Source: Crocinitomix catalasitica ATCC 23190
GTDB lineage: Bacteria > Bacteroidota > Bacteroidia > Flavobacteriales_D > Crocinitomicaceae
DNA: 57,695 nucleotides
NCBI RefSeq assembly: GCF_000621625.1
Contig: NZ_JHXV01000030.1
Coordinates: 1-57,695, forward strand
Direction: 5' to 3'
The number at the start of each line of letters is the position of its first letter. Within the stretch, counting starts at the first letter, position 1. Made by a program: the position numbers and the translations under genes. Shown in pieces: positions 53,317 to 57,695 of the stretch. The notes under the pieces were generated by a model that was given only the letters and a program-made list of their open reading frames with translations, ran no database searches and was not told the origin of the DNA.

Positions 53317-54930
53317 ATGAGTAAATACACTTTCATTTTATTATTTCTATTCGCATTAATTCCATTTAAAGGATCCACACAAGATGTCTTTCAAAAGTTT
53401 TATGGTTCTCGTGATGGCGATCAAGGTTATGCTATAATCAATAGTGCTGATGGGAATTTTGTGATAGCAGGGTCATACGAAACTGACGGTTTAGGAACTG
53501 CAATTTATTTGTTGACAAAAGTAACACCGACTGGTGATACATTGTGGGTGAAAACATTTGGACTTCGTTCCGATACTTCAGTTGCTCGAATCGATCGACA
53601 TAGTACGCTTGGTATGAAATCGTATGGTATTGTTGAGTGTGTTGATAATGGCTATTTATTAACAGGAGCAGCATTTGAAGTTGGTTTTGGAGCGGATGAT
53701 GTTTATATGGTAAAGACTGATGCCGATGGAGAACTCTTGTGGTCCAAGGCTTACGGTGGATCGAACGAAGACTATGGGAATTCGTTGGCACGAACGCGTG
53801 ATAATGGATTTATTGTAGGTGGTGCAACGGAGAGTTTCCGCGTTGCTATTCGTGATGGTTACGTTTTACGATTAGATGAATTTGGCGATACCTTATGGAC
53901 TTTAACCATTGGCGGTTCAAGTATTGATGAAATAAAATCAATTATTGAAACGGAGGAAGGTGACTTTATCGCTACTGGAAGTACCTTTAGTTCTGGTGCA
54001 GGAAATTCAGATGTGTCTTTGGTGAAAATAAGTGCCGCAGGTAATATTGTTTGGGAAAAAACTTATGGCGGTTTAGCCAATGATTATGGAAATGAAGTGA
54101 TCGAGACTTCAACTGGATACGTGATTGCAGGTGCGTCGGTGAGTTTCGGTTATGGTGAAGAGGATGCGTATCTAATAAGTGTTGATTTTGACGGGGATTT
54201 ACTGTGGTCGAAGACTTATGGCTCGGATAGTTTTGATGGTTTTAGCTCGATTATTGAGGGAAGTGATGGTGGTTATTTGATGGTAGGCTATACCCAAAGT
54301 TTTGAAAACTTAATGGATGTACTGCTGATTAAAACAGATGATGAAGGCAATTTAGCATGGAGTAGGGCATACGGAGGAATTGGATACGACTATGGCGAAG
54401 GACTTATAAAAACGGATGATGGTGGATATTTATTGGTTGGATATAGTCGGAGTTTTGGGAGTGGAACTGATGATATTTATTTGATTAAAATAATAGCGCC
54501 TGACAATCTACAATGTAATATGAATATTCCTTTTTTAGGTGAGAAAAACGCGGAGACTTTGGCCTTCTCTACTTCATCTTCGATTACTAGAAATGGTTCT
54601 CTCGCAATTCCAGAAACTATTATTGGAGCTAGCTACATCAACATCATTACGGAATGTTCTTCAAATCTGTCAATTGATCATTTTAATGATGAGATCGACA
54701 ACTCATTTACTATTTATCCAAACCCAAGTTTAGGTCAAGTTTATATCGAATCGGAAGAAGGGATCATGGAATCAATAAAATTGTACAATTCAATTGGCCA
54801 AAATGTCATGTCAATGCAAGTTGATGAATCGATAGTCTCAATCAATCTCAATAATTTTGCGCAGGGAATTTATTCGGTTTTAATAGAAACCGCAGAAGGG
54901 ATTTCACGGAAGCAAATTGTATTGCAATAA
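53317..54930 (+). CDS. T9SS-secreted beta-propeller-like repeat protein
   Basis: The protein has 537 residues. A signal peptide ends GSTQ. The body at about 25-410 has six or seven repeats of the form LxKTD(A/D)xGxLxWSKxYGGS...DYGxSxxxTxDxGxxVxG, typical of propeller-like delta-60-repeat proteins. The Por-type sorting domain covers about 460-537 (SFTIYPNPSLGQVYIES, ending SRKQIVLQ). It is predicted to be surface-attached or released. A plausible promoter lies upstream. Confidence 0.8.
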   Translation: MSKYTFILLFLFALIPFKGSTQDVFQKFYGSRDGDQGYAIINSADGNFVIAGSYETDGLGTAIYLLTKVTPTGDTLWVKTFGLRSDTSVARIDRHSTLGMKSYGIVECVDNGYLLTGAAFEVGFGADDVYMVKTDADGELLWSKAYGGSNEDYGNSLARTRDNGFIVGGATESFRVAIRDGYVLRLDEFGDTLWTLTIGGSSIDEIKSIIETEEGDFIATGSTFSSGAGNSDVSLVKISAAGNIVWEKTYGGLANDYGNEVIETSTGYVIAGASVSFGYGEEDAYLISVDFDGDLLWSKTYGSDSFDGFSSIIEGSDGGYLMVGYTQSFENLMDVLLIKTDDEGNLAWSRAYGGIGYDYGEGLIKTDDGGYLLVGYSRSFGSGTDDIYLIKIIAPDNLQCNMNIPFLGEKNAETLAFSTSSSITRNGSLAIPETIIGASYINIITECSSNLSIDHFNDEIDNSFTIYPNPSLGQVYIESEEGIMESIKLYNSIGQNVMSMQVDESIVSINLNNFAQGIYSVLIETAEGISRKQIVLQ

Positions 54931-54944
54931 GGATTTATTGAAAA

Positions 54945-56435
54945 TTAGAGCTTAATAAATTGCTTTTGCATTGTGATGTTATCCGTTGTGATTTGAACGG
55001 AATAAACTCCATTTTGCAATGCCCGTACATCAATTTGAGTTTCCTTTTCAGCTTCCGAAAAGATTTCAGATTTTATTAAATTACCGGTGCTATTGTATAT
55101 TTCAATTAAGAAGCCACCTGTAAATTGCGGATGATTAATAGTTAGATAATTCGTTGTAGGATTTGGATAAATAATTAAATCATTTTCGATTTCATTTTTA
55201 TCAGTACTGAGTGAGAAGTTACTTCCGCATTCACCATCAGCGTCAGAATAATATCTTATTCCTTCGGAGACATCTTGCATGCCATCACCTACATAAAAAG
55301 AGCTATAACCAAAGTATTGACCGCCTAATCCTATCACATTAAACTTATTATAATAACTGACACCCATATCTACTTGCTGTAAACACTTGCAGGTGGTATC
55401 TTCATCATCATGGCATCCGTACCCTGATAGATAGTTAGTTACTTCCGCTAGGCGCCCACAATGTAAGTACGTTAAGTGGTTTTGTGCTATATCATAATCT
55501 ACCCAATGAAATTCTTCTGGTAAGTAAGGAGAGGCTTTTTTATCTAAATTTGAAACAACCTTCGTTTCAGTTCTAGTACCATAAATTGGACCTGTTCCAT
55601 CATCCCATGAATTGAATGTTGAGTATTTGTATTTCACTTCCATTGTGTACGCAAGTGTATCTTCACTGATATAATTTTTATCTATGAATAATAATTCCCT
55701 GATACGACTTGAACCGAAGGAGCTGAACATTGTAGAGGTTTCTTCATAAGATGAGTATATAATTCTATCGCCGATTTCATGATCATGAATTTCACCAACT
55801 GTATTTTTAGTAATGCCAACTCTGGGGTATTCCGATCCTACTAATTTTAATGGTTGGTACATTTTTTCATCTGTATATATCGGTTGATAAGCCTCAGGAA
55901 AAGTATAAAAAGGGTAAATAGTCGTAAATCCAGTTAATTTTCCAATTTTAAATTCGGGATCAATTAAATTGAACTCGTCACTATTGCTGAATAAACTTAT
56001 TGTTTTAACAGAGTCTAAAACGCCTAGTATTTCTTCTTCAATAATCGACGAAATCCAACCTTTAATAAATTCACCAGTTGGATATGTGTAGACTGTGAAG
56101 GTATCGTTTAATTCTGCTTGAGTGAGAATGGTTATGGTATCTCCATTGTTATTGAAAAATAAATTAGTACCATTCGTTTCTACTATTACTTTTTCGCCAA
56201 GCCAACATGGTGATATTAGTACCTCACAAGTGTCAGTATTTCTTCTAAAAGTTTGAAAACTATAAAAAATTGAATCTTCATCAACAAGATGAGTTGAGTC
56301 TATTCTGGTTGCTAGATAATAGTTGGCTTCAAAATTTTCAAAATAATTAATGTCTTTTGAGTTGATTGTCTGATAGTTTTGGCTCCAAGTAATAACTGCT
56401 AGAAAAACTCCGAATAGGGTCAAAATTAGTTTCAT
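54945..56435 (-). CDS. T9SS type A protein, unknown passenger
   Basis: The protein has 496 residues. A signal peptide (MKLILTLFGVFLAVITWSQ) is followed by a large beta-rich domain without recognised motif, with a Cys-rich patch CHDDEDTTCKCLQQVD near 350 and many Tyr/Ser. The C-terminal Por-type sorting domain opens NDLIIYPNPTTNYLTINHP and ends TDNITMQKQFIKL. Export via T9SS is expected. It is convergent with the propeller gene, 14 bases away. Confidence 0.75.
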   Translation of the reverse strand: MKLILTLFGVFLAVITWSQNYQTINSKDINYFENFEANYYLATRIDSTHLVDEDSIFYSFQTFRRNTDTCEVLISPCWLGEKVIVETNGTNLFFNNNGDTITILTQAELNDTFTVYTYPTGEFIKGWISSIIEEEILGVLDSVKTISLFSNSDEFNLIDPEFKIGKLTGFTTIYPFYTFPEAYQPIYTDEKMYQPLKLVGSEYPRVGITKNTVGEIHDHEIGDRIIYSSYEETSTMFSSFGSSRIRELLFIDKNYISEDTLAYTMEVKYKYSTFNSWDDGTGPIYGTRTETKVVSNLDKKASPYLPEEFHWVDYDIAQNHLTYLHCGRLAEVTNYLSGYGCHDDEDTTCKCLQQVDMGVSYYNKFNVIGLGGQYFGYSSFYVGDGMQDVSEGIRYYSDADGECGSNFSLSTDKNEIENDLIIYPNPTTNYLTINHPQFTGGFLIEIYNSTGNLIKSEIFSEAEKETQIDVRALQNGVYSVQITTDNITMQKQFIKL

Positions 56436-56517
56436 ACTTTAATTATTAGCTAGTTAGTTCTAAAAAGATAACGATTTTGAATTAATAATGGTTGGAATTT
56501 TAGGCATATTTAAAAGA

Positions 56518-57294
56518 TCAAACCGTTTTATCAATTTTGGGATTAAAACACATCTCTAACATCTTGTACAATTCGGGATGTTTGCGTTTTAAGAGTTTTG
56601 GACGCTCGAAAAAATATTCGGAAACCACAGTGAAAAATTCGATTTGAGAAGTGCCTCCGTACGAACGAACATCCGATTTATTGGCATTGATTTTTTCCAT
56701 TTCCTTGTGCATTAAATTCACCCAAGGCAAAACATATTCTTGACCGATAAAGTTCGAAGGAATACCGTCCATTTCACCATCTAATTTGTCGAGCAAGTGC
56801 ACGAATTCGTGAATGGCAGTGTTGTGTTTGTCTGTTTTGTTTTTAAAACCATGGTGCAATGCTTTCCGTGAAAGAATCATTTGATTTTCGTATTTACCAT
56901 TGCCTACCATACCCGAAATCCAACGGTCTTCAACATTCATCTCATAACCCAATTTCTGATTAAAATTGTCAGGATAAATAATCACACCTGTGATATTCGT
57001 ATATCGCCAATTCCTAAAATGAAACACAGGAATAATTGCACTAGCCGCCACAAATACCCGATCAATTTCTTCTAGATCAAAACCAATACCTTCAATATAA
57101 ACCTCATTAATAAAATTGAGCATCTCATCCTTAAAAATCACTTTTTGATTCGGATTTAAACGTTGATAGAAACGCACATTTTTCTCTAGTATTTCATCCC
57201 ATTCAGCAGGAGTTTCAGCTAGCGGTTTCTTTCTGAGTTTAATCACAAAGTATATGGTGCCAGCAATGACTAGTAAGGGAATTATATATTGCAT
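56518..57294 (-). CDS. MtfA-like zinc metallopeptidase (M90)
   Basis: The protein has 258 residues. An N-terminal membrane helix (IIPLLVIAGTIYFVIKL) is followed by the M90/MtfA family domain, with the zinc motif HEFVHLLD in AIHEFVHLLDKLDGEMDG at about 163-180 and a downstream Glu in 'SEYFFERP' near 231-237. MtfA is a zinc peptidase that also interacts with the Mlc regulator in E. coli. Its role in Bacteroidota is not known. It is encoded just before an IS element, with no partner gene. Confidence 0.85.
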   Translation of the reverse strand: MQYIIPLLVIAGTIYFVIKLRKKPLAETPAEWDEILEKNVRFYQRLNPNQKVIFKDEMLNFINEVYIEGIGFDLEEIDRVFVAASAIIPVFHFRNWRYTNITGVIIYPDNFNQKLGYEMNVEDRWISGMVGNGKYENQMILSRKALHHGFKNKTDKHNTAIHEFVHLLDKLDGEMDGIPSNFIGQEYVLPWVNLMHKEMEKINANKSDVRSYGGTSQIEFFTVVSEYFFERPKLLKRKHPELYKMLEMCFNPKIDKTV

Positions 57295-57375
57295 TTAAAT
57301 AGGCGTTTTTTAAGGTTGGTTAAAAATAACAATCTATTCTAACCAATCTTATTTCATTGGGATCAGTCACAAAAG

Positions 57376-57446
57376 TTGGGGAGGAATTTAGACTAAAATG
57401 ATTTTCTTTGTAAAAAAGAATAAGTTTTGGAGGGATATTTAGACTT
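57376..57446 (+). repeat. Direct repeats in front of an IS transposase
   Basis: TTGGGGAGGAATTTAGACT near 57377 is echoed by TTTGGAGGGATATTTAGACT near 57426. The pair precedes the ISAon1-type transposase start and may mark the element's left end or regulatory region. The IR cannot be matched with the right end, which lies outside. Confidence 0.4.
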
Positions 57447-57453
57447 AATAAAA

Positions 57454-57695
57454 ATGATTTTACCTGAGATTTTGGTAGCACATTTTGAGCTTACGGAATC
57501 AAAAAAAGTAGGAGAACGATTGAACCTTTATTTTGAGGAAAAGAATACTGTTCCCCAAGAATTTAATTCACGTCAATTAATTTCAAAAGGTTTTCATAAA
57601 ACCATTACAGTTCAGGATTTTCCTTTAAAAGGTATGTTTGTTTTTTTTCATATTAAACGACGTAGATGGACAGATAAAGAAACATCTGAAATTGT
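57454..57695 (+). CDS. ISAon1-family transposase, N-terminal part (truncated by the window)
   Basis: The protein begins MILPEILVAHFELTESKKVG and continues with a PQEFNSRQLISKGFHKTIT stretch, QDFPLKGMFVFFHIKRRRW and TDKE before the window ends. This is the N-terminal region of ISAon1-type transposases (LPE-x-LV-x-x-FE, GFHKxITxxDFPLxGxFVxxHIKRRRW). The gene is open to the window edge, so intactness cannot be judged. It shows the window ends within a mobile element. Confidence 0.85.
   Translation, partial: MILPEILVAHFELTESKKVGERLNLYFEEKNTVPQEFNSRQLISKGFHKTITVQDFPLKGMFVFFHIKRRRWTDKETSEI

Noticed and set aside
1-57695. rRNA, tRNA or known riboswitch
   Set aside because: No cloverleaf, rRNA-like conserved stretch or known riboswitch core was recognised by eye; absence is not certain without a covariance search.

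Overview
The window is AT-rich and reads as a chromosome segment of a member of Bacteroidota, most likely the order Flavobacteriales. The evidence is four proteins ending in Por-type (T9SS) sorting domains, a complete Bat aerotolerance operon, a transposase start of the ISAon1 type, few Shine-Dalgarno sequences, and a TTTG-N17-TAnnTTTG promoter. The resemblance of several proteins to Crocinitomicaceae-type genes is an impression only. No rRNA, tRNA or CRISPR array was seen.

Region 1 (1-7.7 kb) is accessory. It opens with the tail of an IS1182-family transposase, followed by a tandem-ABM-domain protein and an AraC regulator. From 2.1 to 6.0 kb, single small secreted-protein genes on the minus strand are separated by long palindromic repeats in a cassette-like arrangement. 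This is followed by a hypothetical secreted protein and an intact antitoxin whose toxin partner is frameshifted.

Region 2 (7.7-17.7 kb) holds sbcDC (DNA-end processing), a GH3-family protein, two tandem paralogous lipoproteins, and an unusual protein made of a pseudo-receiver, an adenylate cyclase and an HD hydrolase domain.

Region 3 (17.8-29.9 kb, all minus strand) holds the moxR-DUF58-orf-batABCDE operon (envelope stress/aerotolerance), then sdaA (serine deamination), murQ (peptidoglycan recycling) and an FAD oxidoreductase.

Region 4 (30-38 kb, plus strand) holds a giant secreted protein with 17 TPR-like units, an ApbE flavin transferase, an orphan half-helicase with degenerate motifs, and a CtlX-type hydrolase.

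Region 5 (38-57.7 kb) is mainly envelope and secreted proteins: lipoproteins, beta-barrels, a tail-fibre-like surface protein, T9SS cargo, an OmpA-like protein, a CNNM transporter, a universal stress protein and an MtfA-like peptidase. It contains a four-gene set resembling copper-associated loci (MbnP, DUF4625, a CDVCGC outer-membrane protein). The first gene of that set has no ATG, GTG or TTG start and seems to begin at ATT. The window ends inside the 5' part of an ISAon1-type transposase gene.

No wholly new system could be demonstrated. The best candidates for something undescribed are the palindromic-repeat cassette region (2.3-5.6 kb), the pseudo-receiver/cyclase/HD protein, the giant TPR protein and the ATT-started Cys-rich membrane protein.
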